Notes under the pieces: generated by a model
What the model was told of the DNA's origin: nothing
Database searches by the model: none
What the model saw: the letters and a program-made list of their open reading frames with translations, nothing else
Shown: positions 18,595 through 26,550 of the stretch, piece by piece
How the letters are laid out: every line of letters starts with the position of its first letter
How positions within the stretch are numbered: the first letter of the stretch is position 1
Position numbers and translations under genes: made by a program
Source of the DNA: Mesorhizobium sp. BR1-1-16
GTDB lineage: Bacteria > Pseudomonadota > Alphaproteobacteria > Rhizobiales > Kaistiaceae
Reading direction: 5' to 3'
NCBI RefSeq assembly: GCF_020165495.1
Contig: NZ_JAIUIE010000003.1
Location: 310,001-374,000, forward strand
Length of the DNA: 64,000 nt

Positions 18595-19097
18595 GATCCG
18601 ACTACACCCACAAGAAGCAGACCGGCGGCACGGGCCAGTTCGCTCGCGTCAAGTTCGTGATCGAGCCGAATGAAATCGGCGGTGGTTACGTCTTCGAGAA
18701 CAAGATCATCGGCGGTGTGGTTCCGAAGGAATACATCCCGGGTGTCGAGAAGGGCCTCAACTCGGTCATGACCTCTGGTCCGATCGCCGGTTTCCCGGTT
18801 GTTGATATCAAGGTCGCTCTGATCGATGGCGCCTATCACGAAGTCGACTCGTAGGCGATCGCCTTCGAAATCGCTTCGCGTGCGGCTCTTCGTGAAGGTA
18901 TCGAGAAGGCCAGCCCGGCCCTGCTCGAGCCCATCATGAAGGTCGAGGTCGTTTCGCCGGGGGAATATGTGGGTTCGGTCATCGGCGATCTGAATTCGCG
19001 CCGCGGCCAGATCCAGGGCCAGGACATGCGCGGCAACGCGAATGTCATCACCGCCTTCGTCCCGCTCGCCAACATGTTCTCTTATGTGAACACACGC
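18595..19097 (+). pseudogene. fusA: Fragment of elongation factor G (domains IV-V)
   Basis: Translation starts [19 protein letters not shown] and runs through [22 protein letters not shown] and [10 protein letters not shown], then a TAG, and resumes in the same frame with [35 protein letters not shown] and [12 protein letters not shown]. This is unmistakably the C-terminal third of EF-G without the GTPase domains. One in-frame stop (probably TCG to TAG) breaks it. Both ends join unrelated sequence. The near-intact frame implies a recent capture; an intact fusA is presumably elsewhere in the genome. Confidence 0.92.
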
Positions 19098-19099
19098 CT

Positions 19100-20248
19100 T
19101 CACTGGCAGCAAACCGGGCGGACGTAGGTGTTGGCGAAGGTCAGCATACTGTCCTCCGGGATGAGACCGCGGCTCTTCAGCGCTTTCAATGTCTGCTCGC
19201 CAGCCTCTTTGCGGTCGAATGTTTGCTTGAGCGCTATGGCGAACCACCCATTGGCGGTGAGAAAGGCTTCTGCCGACACGGAAGAAGTCGCGACCATGGC
19301 CCGGGCCGCTTCGATGGTTCGGGCACTGCGGATCTGAATTCGGCGAAAGCCGGACAGCGCCGCATCGAATTGGTCCACCATAATCCAGGTGGCGTGAGCG
19401 TAGCCCGTGCTGCCGCTAGCGCGAACCAAATACCAGTCGCCCTCAACCGAAAGAATTTCGAGCGGGATGCCGTTCGCAAGCCGACGTCCGCTCCTAGCTC
19501 CAGGGTCAGGCCCGCGTTTGAGTTCGATGTAACCTTTGGGATGTTGCACACGACCCGATCGTGCCCTGGGGATGGCAAGGGACGACAGGGTCTGGGGTGC
19601 TGCTGATGTGCTGGGCCGTGGCGCGGTGACCGGGGTGGTCGTCGACGCCGACGAAGCGGCGATCGTGCTGTCCAGTCCAACGACGACCCGATATCTCTCC
19701 ATCTCGCTAGATGAGAGATAGCGAATGTCATCGGAACCGTACTGTAGCGCCAGTTGCAGCAGCGACGGATCGACGCCCATCTCATTCATGTAGGCCATGA
19801 TATCCGCTGTCAGCTGCTGGATTGACGACACGGCATCTTCGACTGGCATCGAGGAGGTGTCCGAAAAGGAGCTTCGGTGGACGCCGATCGATCCGGCCAT
19901 CGCGAGCCGCGCCGCGCCGCCCATAAAGGCCAGAGCACAGGCCGACGCGCATTCGCTTGACCGGACCTGCACGGTAGAGAGGCCGTAGCGGCGGATGAGC
20001 CGGCCGAGATCCATCGCCTTGTATGGACTGCCACCCGGCGAGTCGAAAGTCACGAAACGCGCACGGCCTTGGCGCGCCAGCGCCTCGAAGGGCGCGAGGC
20101 TATCGGTGAACTCGATCTCTCCACTCACAACGATGAACGTGCCGGCGTCGAGCTCGCGTTCGTCAAAGGTTATGGCTGCCAGCGCGTGCCCTGCCATCGC
20201 GCACGTCAAGCCCAATGCGGCGAGCCCGCCCGTCCATGCCCTCACCAT
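19100..20248 (-). CDS. Exported ClpP-like (COG3904-type) protein with SH3 domain
   Basis: 382 residues with a signal peptide (ends GHALAA). Residues ~25-170 match the ClpP/crotonase-fold COG3904 group: [38 protein letters not shown]. The Ser in the CASAC region is the usual nucleophile. Residues ~235-295 form a bacterial SH3 domain ([16 protein letters not shown] to YAHATWI), typical of cell-wall targeting. The C-terminal ~70 residues look like a small SPOR-like repeat region. Its last codons adjoin the fusA fragment, so the extreme C-terminus may be rearranged. Periplasmic; substrate unknown. Confidence 0.75.
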   Translation of the reverse strand: MVRAWTGGLAALGLTCAMAGHALAAITFDERELDAGTFIVVSGEIEFTDSLAPFEALARQGRARFVTFDSPGGSPYKAMDLGRLIRRYGLSTVQVRSSECASACALAFMGGAARLAMAGSIGVHRSSFSDTSSMPVEDAVSSIQQLTADIMAYMNEMGVDPSLLQLALQYGSDDIRYLSSSEMERYRVVVGLDSTIAASSASTTTPVTAPRPSTSAAPQTLSSLAIPRARSGRVQHPKGYIELKRGPDPGARSGRRLANGIPLEILSVEGDWYLVRASGSTGYAHATWIMVDQFDAALSGFRRIQIRSARTIEAARAMVATSSVSAEAFLTANGWFAIALKQTFDRKEAGEQTLKALKSRGLIPEDSMLTFANTYVRPVCCQ

Positions 20249-20390
20249 GAAGTCCCCCTGTCGAGCGACTATAGCTGCACAACGCTCGATCGGATCAAGG
20301 GCATCTCGAACTCAGCGTTAAGACGGCGCCAGCGAGGCGTCTGTCGATTGCCCGTTCGCACGGCCAGCGTCTATCGCCCCTCGACTTGAG

Positions 20391-20404
20391 GTTGCAGCTG
20401 CAAC
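20391..20404. promoter_or_regulatory. Perfect 14-bp palindrome at a start codon
   Basis: GTTGCAGCTGCAAC is a perfect palindrome ending directly before the ATG at 20405. It occupies the ribosome-binding position, so a bound protein or a short RNA hairpin would block translation initiation. Confidence 0.5.
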
Positions 20405-21046
20405 ATGCTGATGCCGGGAGGCCGGCGAGTGGGGAAAGCATCAAGACTAGGATGGGTCTTAGCCATGGGCATCGGGTTGCTCTGGTTTGCGGGCCGGGAA
20501 AGTTCGCAGCCGCCGCCCGTCGAGCCATCATCGAAAACAGCGGCGCCGGCGATCGCGAAGGCCCCAATAAATCCTCCCGTCGCCAGCCCCGAATACGGGC
20601 CGTCCCAGCCAAATCGGCAGACGCCGGCCGTCCCGACTGAACGACTGTATGCGACGACGACTGCAAGGCTTCGCGCGGGACCTGGCACGTCGTTTCCGAT
20701 CGTGGGACGCGTCACCCCGAACCACGTCGTTGACGCAACGGAAGCGAATGGAGACTGGCGCCGCGTGACGGTGGGAGGATTGAGCGGTTGGGTGCATGCC
20801 GGACTTCTGTCGGCGACAGTTGCCGGCTCGCCGCCCACGGCATTGGCGCAACCTCAAGGGTTTGTCGCACCCGCGCCGCCACGACAGCAACCTATCGCTC
20901 CGGTTCGTCGTGGCGGCGAGCCCATCCGCGGGCCGTACGTTGGCAGGTGCGATTGCCCCTACGATCTTATGCGTAACGGACGGATGTGTGGTGGCCGCAG
21001 CGCTTACAGTCGTCCGGGCGGCCGAAACCCCGTCTGTTACGAGTGA
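20405..21046 (+). CDS. Membrane-anchored SH3-domain protein with C-terminal Cys-rich motif
   Basis: 213 residues. One TM helix near the N-terminus (LGWVLAMGIGLLWFAG), a Pro/Ala-rich linker, an SH3_3 domain (about 80-140: TARLRAGPGTSFPIVGRV to GGLSGWVHAGLL), and a tail with CDCPYDLMRNGRMCGGRSAY and a final VCYE. That Cys/Arg tail is a pattern I recall from exported SH3 proteins in mobile regions. Probably periplasmic peptidoglycan binding. The start could instead be the ATG at 20465. Confidence 0.7.
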   Translation: MLMPGGRRVGKASRLGWVLAMGIGLLWFAGRESSQPPPVEPSSKTAAPAIAKAPINPPVASPEYGPSQPNRQTPAVPTERLYATTTARLRAGPGTSFPIVGRVTPNHVVDATEANGDWRRVTVGGLSGWVHAGLLSATVAGSPPTALAQPQGFVAPAPPRQQPIAPVRRGGEPIRGPYVGRCDCPYDLMRNGRMCGGRSAYSRPGGRNPVCYE

Positions 21047-21058
21047 CGCATCGACCGG

Positions 21059-21442
21059 TCACACGCGAGTGCTCGACTGCGTTGACCACTGGCGCGCCCA
21101 TCGCAGCAGTCCCTTGATCAGCGTCAAGCCGAGCGCGCCGCACATGAAGCCGGCCAGGCTTTCGATGCTGGCTTGCGGGATCGCATGCGCCGACGGGACG
21201 TGCCACCAAGCGCTCGCTGCGAGGATCGCGTTGTGAAGCACAGGCCCGGCAGTCGGGCCGACGTAAACCGCCATCAACGCGCCGCCGATATATTCGACGA
21301 CCCGCTCCCGCCAAGGCTTGTGAGGTGGAAAGATATTCGCGACGAATGCACCCGCTAGGCCGGCCAGAATCGCGGCAGCCTTGGCTATCATCAGCGCGAA
21401 GATCTCGTTCTGGTGGCTGCCGCCGCCCTGCCAATCTGCCAT
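21059..21442 (-). CDS. Small membrane protein, holin-like
   Basis: 127 residues with hydrophobic segments at about 15-38, 50-72 and 92-112 and a short charged N-terminus (MADWQGGGSHQNE). Size, topology and its place next to a virion-like gene suggest a phage holin or a related membrane protein. I cannot name the family. It lies 49 bases downstream of the 21492-22220 gene on the same strand. Confidence 0.5.
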   Translation of the reverse strand: MADWQGGGSHQNEIFALMIAKAAAILAGLAGAFVANIFPPHKPWRERVVEYIGGALMAVYVGPTAGPVLHNAILAASAWWHVPSAHAIPQASIESLAGFMCGALGLTLIKGLLRWARQWSTQSSTRV

Positions 21443-21491
21443 GTTGCGCTAGAACCTTTTGGCGGCGCGGCGGGCCCTGCCGGCCTCGCCT

Positions 21492-22220
21492 TCAATAGAG
21501 ACTGAAGGGCGACTTTTTCGCGATCTGCGGCGCGGGCCGCAATCGAGGCAGGATGGTGTCGATAGTCGTTCCGGCCGAAGAGGTCTTTCCGAGATAGTCC
21601 TCGGGCGCGCTCAGCCCTGCATCGACCGCAAAGCCTCCAGCAAGGTTCAGGATGTCGCCGAACATCTTCGCGCCGTCACCAGCGCTGCTGGCGGCGTCGA
21701 GCTCGTAGGGCAGCACGGCGGAAGAGCCCTTCTTGAAGCCGCCGATCTGGCCGATCAGCGAGGCGTCGCGCGCCTGACCGCGCCCGGTCTCGCCGAGCAG
21801 ATCGCCGAAGGCACGCAGCTGGCCGAGCGCGGCGCCCTGCGCGTCGGTGAACGCCTTGGCCTTGCCGCTCTGCTTCGCGTTCTCGGCCACCGTGATCCCG
21901 GACGCCGCAGGCATGATGCCTTGCGCCTGTTCCGCTGCGGCGGCCTGATTGCCGGCGTCCTGCGAAACCTTCTGTCCCTGGAAATAGTCGCCGAGCTGCT
22001 GGCCGCGCTGATCCTGCTGGCCGGAGAAGTCTTGATAGCGGTCCTGGCTCTTGACGTTCAGCGCCTGCGCTTCCTGGTCAAGGCCATTCTGCCGGATGCG
22101 CTCGGCGGCGAGGGCGTCATTGCGCGCGTTCTCGATCTTGCTCTGCGCGACGGAATTCGCCACGGCGGAACCGGCCGAGAGAGCAATGCCTGCGATGGTT
22201 AATGGATCACACGTTTTCAG
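21492..22220 (-). CDS. Phage internal-virion-like protein, probable CTG start
   Basis: About 242 residues. A hydrophobic N-terminus (LTIAGIALSAGSAVANSVAQ), then a long Gln/Ala/Asp-rich helical region (ERIRQNGLDQEAQALNVKSQ, QDRYQDFSGQQDQRGQQLGD) typical of internal virion or tail-fibre-proximal proteins of podoviruses. The first ATG/GTG candidate (GTG 22163) would cut the hydrophobic segment in half. Upstream, CTG 22220 follows AGAGGAG at good spacing and the frame is closed just beyond by a stop, so CTG is the likely start. Confidence 0.55.
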   Translation of the reverse strand: MKTCDPLTIAGIALSAGSAVANSVAQSKIENARNDALAAERIRQNGLDQEAQALNVKSQDRYQDFSGQQDQRGQQLGDYFQGQKVSQDAGNQAAAAEQAQGIMPAASGITVAENAKQSGKAKAFTDAQGAALGQLRAFGDLLGETGRGQARDASLIGQIGGFKKGSSAVLPYELDAASSAGDGAKMFGDILNLAGGFAVDAGLSAPEDYLGKTSSAGTTIDTILPRLRPAPQIAKKSPFSLY

Positions 22221-22240
22221 GGCACTCCTCTGCTATTCGG

Positions 22241-22726
22241 TCAGTGCAGCCGGCCAACATTGACTGCACTTGCGCCGGGTAGCCCGAACACGCCGCCGCC
22301 GCGCTTCTTCATCTCTCGGCGATGGTGCAGCTCCTCAAGCGCGCCGCGCAGCCAAAGCATCTGATGGCCCAGGCCGATGATGCACTGCTCGCTGACAATA
22401 TCGATGCTCGTCCGCGGCCCCGAATACAGCCGGAACAGGTGTGACGCCGCACCGATGGCGTCCACAATCTGGTCGTGCGGGAGATCGTCCGCGACGCCGT
22501 CAATGACAACGGGGATTGTCGCCCCGAGCGCCGTGACGACAGCATCAACGGTATCCCCCGCGAGCTCCGGGCCGGGCATATTCACGCAGGAGACGAGCGC
22601 ATAGAACGCGTTCGCCATGGAACGCAGCGGCTCGTCTGCGTCCATGACCTGGCGAAATTCCTCGAGCGCGGCGTCGGCAAACTGGACGCGTGTCGCGGCC
22701 AAAGCACCGCGGGGTTCCGGGCTCAA
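22241..22726 (-). CDS. Hypothetical protein (161 aa), prophage-like context
   Basis: A mostly helical, soluble protein with no recognised domain. The start overlaps the end of the 22723-23271 gene by 4 bases (ATGA-type), so the two are translationally coupled. It ends about 20 bases before the start of the virion-like gene. Confidence 0.55.
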   Translation of the reverse strand: MSPEPRGALAATRVQFADAALEEFRQVMDADEPLRSMANAFYALVSCVNMPGPELAGDTVDAVVTALGATIPVVIDGVADDLPHDQIVDAIGAASHLFRLYSGPRTSIDIVSEQCIIGLGHQMLWLRGALEELHHRREMKKRGGGVFGLPGASAVNVGRLH

Positions 22727-23271
22727 GATTTGATCTCCATCGGCAGGTCGAGCGTCGCGATTGCGCGCTGGTCCGCTCGAGCGCTGATCTGATGCCGGTG
22801 CCAGGCGATCCCAACGGCGTATTTCGCGATGCGCACGTGATCCCAGAGATCATCGATACGGCCGGCCGATATCCGCGCCTCCGCGCCCGACGGACGGGCG
22901 TAATGGACAGCCAGTGACTGCATGGCTCGCAGTCCTTCGTCGCAAGCGTTTTGATCGAAGTCGAGGCCGTGGAGCTCGACGCCGACGCGCGCAGTGGTCA
23001 AACCCGCCAAGAGATCATCGCGTTGACGGCCTGAAATCCCGCCGAACAATTGGAATACCGGCCGCAGGTTTTCGAATGAGCGGAACGCCAAGTCTAATAC
23101 CCACCCGACGTCATCCGCCTCATGCCTGTTGGCGATGCTTGCCAGATAGCCGCCGACGCGCGCGACGTTGATATCGAATTCGATCTCTGCCGCCGACGGC
23201 GGAGAAGGCGAAAAATCGTCGCCATCGTCGCTCAGATCTTCGGTCAGGTGTTTCTTCGCGAGCGCGCTCAT
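22723..23271 (-). CDS. Hypothetical protein (~182 aa)
   Basis: From ATG 23271 (MSALAKKHLTEDL); ATG 23283 (MGRTMSA) is an alternative, and the frame is open to 23415 without support. An acidic linker (LSDDGDDFSPSP) precedes a helical domain of about 150 residues. No family recognised. First gene of a coupled minus-strand group running to 21059. The palindrome at 23431-23447 lies about 160 bases upstream and may control it. Confidence 0.5.
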   Translation of the reverse strand: MSALAKKHLTEDLSDDGDDFSPSPPSAAEIEFDINVARVGGYLASIANRHEADDVGWVLDLAFRSFENLRPVFQLFGGISGRQRDDLLAGLTTARVGVELHGLDFDQNACDEGLRAMQSLAVHYARPSGAEARISAGRIDDLWDHVRIAKYAVGIAWHRHQISARADQRAIATLDLPMEIKS

Positions 23272-23430
23272 GGTTCGCCCCATGCAAAAGTGTCGATAGT
23301 AAGCATATCCCAGCCGCGATCCGAAAGCAACTTTCAGTTTGATATTGACGAGAGCCGGCAAAGAGCGGAGCATCGACATACAAACGGCTTCGAACTGTAT
23401 TACATAACGCTGCATTACACTCGACGCGTA

Positions 23431-23447
23431 TTTGACATTATGTCAAA
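23431..23447. promoter_or_regulatory. Perfect palindromic operator candidate
   Basis: TTTGACATTATGTCAAA: perfect 7-base arms with a 3-base centre in an AT-rich pocket between divergent genes (minus from 23271, plus from about 23580). One arm contains TTGACA, so it would overlap a -35 box. A phage-type repressor site is the simplest reading. Confidence 0.6.
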
Positions 23448-23579
23448 AAGTTACGGATTTCCGGATTTTTATACAGAGATCAGATGCCGGAGCAGCCACA
23501 GCGAGCGGAGTGTACCCAGGGGGGGGCGGCCGGGGCGTCGGCGTCAATGATGGCGGGCGAAAGTGGAGGACTACCGAGG

Positions 23580-23984
23580 ATGCGAGCAGATCTGGAGACG
23601 AGCAGCCGCTGTGCAATGGCTGCGCTCGACGTGCTGAGCCGTGAGATCGGCCAGCTCAACCTGAGTGCCGAACAGGGGAAGCGGCTGGCCGTCCTGGCGC
23701 GCATGACGCGCGAGCACGTCGCTGATCTTTTGCAAAGCGGCGAACTGTCGACTGAGCCTCCAACCGTGGCCCTAGGCTCTGCTCGGGCCAGCTCGAGACC
23801 AGATAGCGTCTCGGTCCGCGGCAGCTTGGAGACCACGGCTAGCGAGGCATGGGCTGCCGCAGCGGAGCTGCGGCGCGCGACATCTCCGTCAAATCGTCAG
23901 GCCCTCCTCACCAGGCTTCACGACATAGCAGCGGGCGCAACGAACGACCGACTTCGGCGGCTGTGCCTGCAACCGCTGGCCTAG
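23580..23984 (+). CDS. Hypothetical helical protein (~134 aa)
   Basis: From ATG 23580 (MRADLETSSRC) with CCGAGG upstream; the frame is open from 23484. The composition (Ala, Arg, Leu, Ser rich) suggests helices: LDVLSREIGQLNLSAEQGKR and ALLTRLHDIAAGATNDRLRR. No domain recognised. Codon usage is compatible with coding, but there is no independent support. It lies 160 bases before the resolvase gene. Confidence 0.4.
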   Translation: MRADLETSSRCAMAALDVLSREIGQLNLSAEQGKRLAVLARMTREHVADLLQSGELSTEPPTVALGSARASSRPDSVSVRGSLETTASEAWAAAAELRRATSPSNRQALLTRLHDIAAGATNDRLRRLCLQPLA

Positions 23985-24015
23985 TCGCCGAGACTGACCT
24001 CCATATCCGACAGAT

Positions 24016-24135
24016 TGTCTCTTTAGGGTATACCCCGGCGAGTCGCGGCGGCGAGACGCTTTTGATGTCTCATTAGGGTTGACTTGGGCATTCCGAGACG
24101 ATATCGCTCTATGGTCTAGACCCAAACGAGACATC
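24016..24135. repeat. Res-like repeat array upstream of the resolvase
   Basis: Direct repeats TGTCTCTTTAGGGT (24016-24029) and TGTCTCATTAGGGT (24066-24079) are each followed by inverted partners (GCGAGACG at 24051-24058; CGAGACG at 24094-24100). A third half-pair ends in CGAGACATC (24127-24135), 10 bases before the resolvase start. Three inverted-arm subsites beside the gene match the layout of resolution sites bound by Tn3-type resolvases. Confidence 0.6.
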
Positions 24136-24145
24136 GGGGGAAGCC

Positions 24146-24694
24146 ATGACGACATACGGATATGCCCGCGTGAGCACCACGGACCAGGACCTCGGCATTC
24201 AGGTTGAGGCCCTCCGCCTAGCCGGCTGTGAGTTGATCCGGGAGGAGAAGCGCAGCGGCACATCGATGGAGGGACGGCAGGAGCTTGAGACCCTCCTCGC
24301 CTTCATCCGCCCTGGGGACGTGCTCATGGTCACCCGTGTGGACCGCCTCGCTCGCAGCATCGGGGACCTTCAGGATATCGTCCGTACCCTGCGGTCCAAA
24401 GGCGCCGCCCTCAAGGCTACAGAACAACCGATCGATACCAGCACAGCGGCCGGGAAAGCTTTCCTCGATATGCTGGGGGTTTTTGCCGAGTTCGAGACCA
24501 ATCTCCGCCGCGAGCGCCAGCTTGAAGGCATCGCTAAGGCGAAGGAGAAGGGCGTCTACAAGGGACGCACCCCCTCCATCGATCCCGAGCGGGTCCGTGC
24601 GATGAGGGCCGAGGGCAAGGGCGCCTCCGAGATTGCCATGGCCCTCGGGATCGGCCGTGCCAGCGTCTACAGGCTACTTGCCGAAGACAACTAG
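24146..24694 (+). CDS. Small serine recombinase (resolvase/invertase)
   Basis: 182 residues. N-terminal catalytic domain with the nucleophile Ser in YARVSTTDQDL, the conserved RVDRLARS motif, LKATEQPIDTSTAAGK and EFETNLRRERQLEG. The C-terminal ~45 residues form a Hin-type helix-turn-helix (GKGASEIAMALGIGRASVYRLL). Standard length for resolvases, too short for a large serine integrase. Start ATG 24146 with GGGGGAAG upstream. It probably acts on, and is autoregulated by, the repeats at 24016-24135. Confidence 0.95.
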   Translation: MTTYGYARVSTTDQDLGIQVEALRLAGCELIREEKRSGTSMEGRQELETLLAFIRPGDVLMVTRVDRLARSIGDLQDIVRTLRSKGAALKATEQPIDTSTAAGKAFLDMLGVFAEFETNLRRERQLEGIAKAKEKGVYKGRTPSIDPERVRAMRAEGKGASEIAMALGIGRASVYRLLAEDN

Positions 24695-24840
24695 CGAAAG
24701 CCATCGACTGCACGCCCGCGCGGGTCGGATGCGCCTGAGCGCTACAATGGGGCTCAGGCGCTTAATGGCGTCACCTACAGGCGCGCCGCCAAGCCGTATA
24801 GCGGCAACATCTCCTCGTGCAGACACGCCATCGGGACTAC

Positions 24841-25116
24841 CTACTGTGATGCGAGATTGTCGCGTATTGGCGTAATTTCGTCACGCATCCAATCGGCCAT
24901 CTGGTTCAGCGGCACACGAAACGCCAGGCGCTCGCCGCCAGTACCATTGGGTTCTCTGTGATAGCCCATCTTATTCGCCGTAGCCCTTCCTTGACGCTCC
25001 CACAAGCGCAAGTACGCGGCGCGGTACGGTTCTAGTTCAGCTGGCGTCCCCTCGAAGATGAAATGCCCGAATTCAAGGCCCCCAACCCGAGTGCGGGCGA
25101 TCGTTCCTGTCGTCAT
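24841..25116 (-). CDS. Small hypothetical protein (91 aa)
   Basis: Begins MTTGTIARTRVGGLEFGHFIF; no recognised domain. GGAG lies 10 bases before ATG 25116. Basic and aromatic residues in the middle (YLRLWERQGRATANK). Convergent with the resolvase gene. Possibly an island accessory protein; function unknown. Confidence 0.5.
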   Translation of the reverse strand: MTTGTIARTRVGGLEFGHFIFEGTPAELEPYRAAYLRLWERQGRATANKMGYHREPNGTGGERLAFRVPLNQMADWMRDEITPIRDNLASQ

Positions 25117-25443
25117 ATCTGTAGCTCCAAATTGACCGCTTCCTACGGCGGCTGAGGTGTCCGGAGCTTAGGAAGCCTGCTACAGCGGCCCTCTACGTCT
25201 TTGGGCTAGCGCCTTGGACATACACGTAGAGGCTCCGAACGCACAGAGATACAAAATTGGATTAAGCCGCCTCCTAAGCGTGTATATCATCTATTTTATA
25301 CTACGTAACTGTCAATAAATATTTTATCATTTCCGTCAATGGACAAAATGGACAGAATTGACAGATACAGGATTGCATTTTTTCTGTTATAGATCTGGAT
25401 TTACTGTACTATCATTCAGGTGACTTAACCGGGGTTCCCTGCA
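25117..25443. repeat. AT-rich region with three tandem 9-mers and inverted copies
   Basis: At 25339-25365 ATGGACAAA, ATGGACAGA and ATTGACAGA stand head to tail with no gap. Inverted relatives CTGTCAAT (about 25307-25314) and CCGTCAAT (about 25333-25340) lie upstream across a very AT-rich tract. This is the most AT-rich stretch of the island and sits directly before two plus-strand excisionase-like genes. It may be an operator array or a secondary origin or attachment region. No gene is seen here. Confidence 0.6.
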
Positions 25444-25749
25444 ATGAGTTATCTCACTCAAGAGGAAGTGGCTGAGCGCCTTCGCTGCTCGACAACGAAG
25501 GTGAAGCGCCTGCGTCTTTCAGGCCGGCTGCCCTTTATCAAAGGTCGGCCTGTCCTAATAGACGAAGCGGATCTGCTGACCTTCATCGCTTCAATGAAGG
25601 AAGGCGCCATCGCTCAGCCGGCAGCGCCGGGGAGTTACCAGGTGGAAGTGCCAGCTCGTGGCGGCGCATCGCCATCGGAGACCGGGGCGGCCAGAGCTCA
25701 GAGGTTGTGGCAACTTCGCCAGCTTCGCGCTCAGCATGGAAAGCGGTAA
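25444..25749 (+). CDS. Excisionase-like winged-helix DNA-binding protein
   Basis: 101 residues; residues 1-50 match the HTH_17/excisionase pattern (YLTQEEVAERLRCSTTKVKR, then LPFIKGRPVLIDEADLLTFI). The basic C-terminal tail (AQRLWQLRQLRAQHGKR) may also touch DNA. Such proteins bend DNA or regulate early genes in phages and islands. ATG 25444; no strong ribosome-binding site. The tandem 9-mers about 80 bases upstream are a plausible binding site. The next gene begins 11 bases after its stop. Confidence 0.7.
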   Translation: MSYLTQEEVAERLRCSTTKVKRLRLSGRLPFIKGRPVLIDEADLLTFIASMKEGAIAQPAAPGSYQVEVPARGGASPSETGAARAQRLWQLRQLRAQHGKR

Positions 25750-25760
25750 AGGCGTCGACC

Positions 25761-26129
25761 ATGGAACGCGACATGGACGGTGCCGCCTTGCTACCCATTG
25801 AGGAAGTCGCCGCACGAATACGCCGCTCGGTACGCTCCACGATGAGCCTTTGCCAGCAGCGCCAGCTCGGCTACGTCGTGGGCACGCCTATAATAGTTCG
25901 CGAGGATCAGCTTTGGCTCTATCTGATCGAGACGAAGAATGTTCGCCCGGAGGCTTTTGGAGCGGAGCCGCATTCGGAGGGGGCCGCAAGTGCTCTCGCC
26001 GCGGCCCGGGCGAAGGTGATAGCCGACCGCCTTGCCGAGATTGAGTACGACGATGCGCGACGAGCGCGCATAACGGACGCCGCCCGCGAGCGGGCTTCGA
26101 AGCCCCGCCCGAAGGTGCGACGGCGGTAG
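25761..26129 (+). CDS. Small DNA-binding-like protein (~122 aa), excisionase-related
   Basis: From ATG 25761 (MERDMDGAALL). LLPIEEVAARIRRSVRSTMS with GYVVGTPIIVREDQLWLYLI echoes the helix-turn-helix plus wing of the preceding gene, so the two look like tandem divergent paralogues. The C-terminal half is a long Ala/Arg helix ending KPRPKVRRR. It follows the preceding stop by 11 bases and is probably cotranscribed. Convergent with the 26155 gene (25-base gap). Confidence 0.55.
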   Translation: MERDMDGAALLPIEEVAARIRRSVRSTMSLCQQRQLGYVVGTPIIVREDQLWLYLIETKNVRPEAFGAEPHSEGAASALAAARAKVIADRLAEIEYDDARRARITDAARERASKPRPKVRRR

Positions 26130-26154
26130 TCGCACCCCTCTGGCCCTTGCGCGA

Positions 26155-26550
26155 CTAGCCGAACACGCCAGGGTCGTCCTCATTGAGCGGTTCGTCCGAC
26201 GGCTCATCGTCGAGCTCAGCGCTTCGGTCCCGCGCACGACGAAGACGCCCGAGGCGTCGCAGCTCGGCGTGCAACTCCGCGGGAGTCATTTCGCTGGGGT
26301 CCTTATTGACCGCCTCGGCGGCTGCGCGATCCCGTTGGTTCAACATGCCGGCGATCTCAAGCAAGGTACGCGCGGCCCCGCCCCGAGCCGCCGCGGGCGT
26401 TTTCTTGTCTCGGGCGAGATCAACCGCGGCCGAGTAAGCCACCCTCAGCCCTTCTGTTTGGGCGAGATGAGCTATCTCGGCACGGACGCGCGCAGTTTCC
26501 GCGTCGTCGAAGCTGGCATATGGGTCGTCATAGTCGATATCGTCGGTCAT
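26155..26550 (-). CDS. Possible terminase-small-subunit-like protein
   Basis: 131 residues, acidic at both ends. The central segment ARDKKTPAAARGGAARTLLE then IAGMLNQRD resembles the helical core of proteins annotated as phage terminase small subunits, and the gene is 4-base-overlapped (ATGA) by the HGG-motif gene upstream, a typical phage packaging context. Confirmation needs structure or profile comparison. It ends DDPGVFG, nearly the same last residues as the upstream protein (DKGVFG). No large terminase subunit follows in the window. Confidence 0.5.
   Translation of the reverse strand: MTDDIDYDDPYASFDDAETARVRAEIAHLAQTEGLRVAYSAAVDLARDKKTPAAARGGAARTLLEIAGMLNQRDRAAAEAVNKDPSEMTPAELHAELRRLGRLRRARDRSAELDDEPSDEPLNEDDPGVFG

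Noticed and set aside
21459-22202. 247-residue plus-strand frame over the virion-like gene
   Set aside because: Shadow composition; the minus-strand frame has the ribosome-binding site and Gln-rich phage-like sequence.
22241-22300. Internal GVFG in the 22241 protein as a third docking tail
   Set aside because: It is not at the C-terminus and lacks the acidic stretch; probably coincidence.
24146-24694. Serine recombinase as the island integrase
   Set aside because: At 182 residues it lacks the large C-terminal domains of serine integrases and has a res-like array instead.
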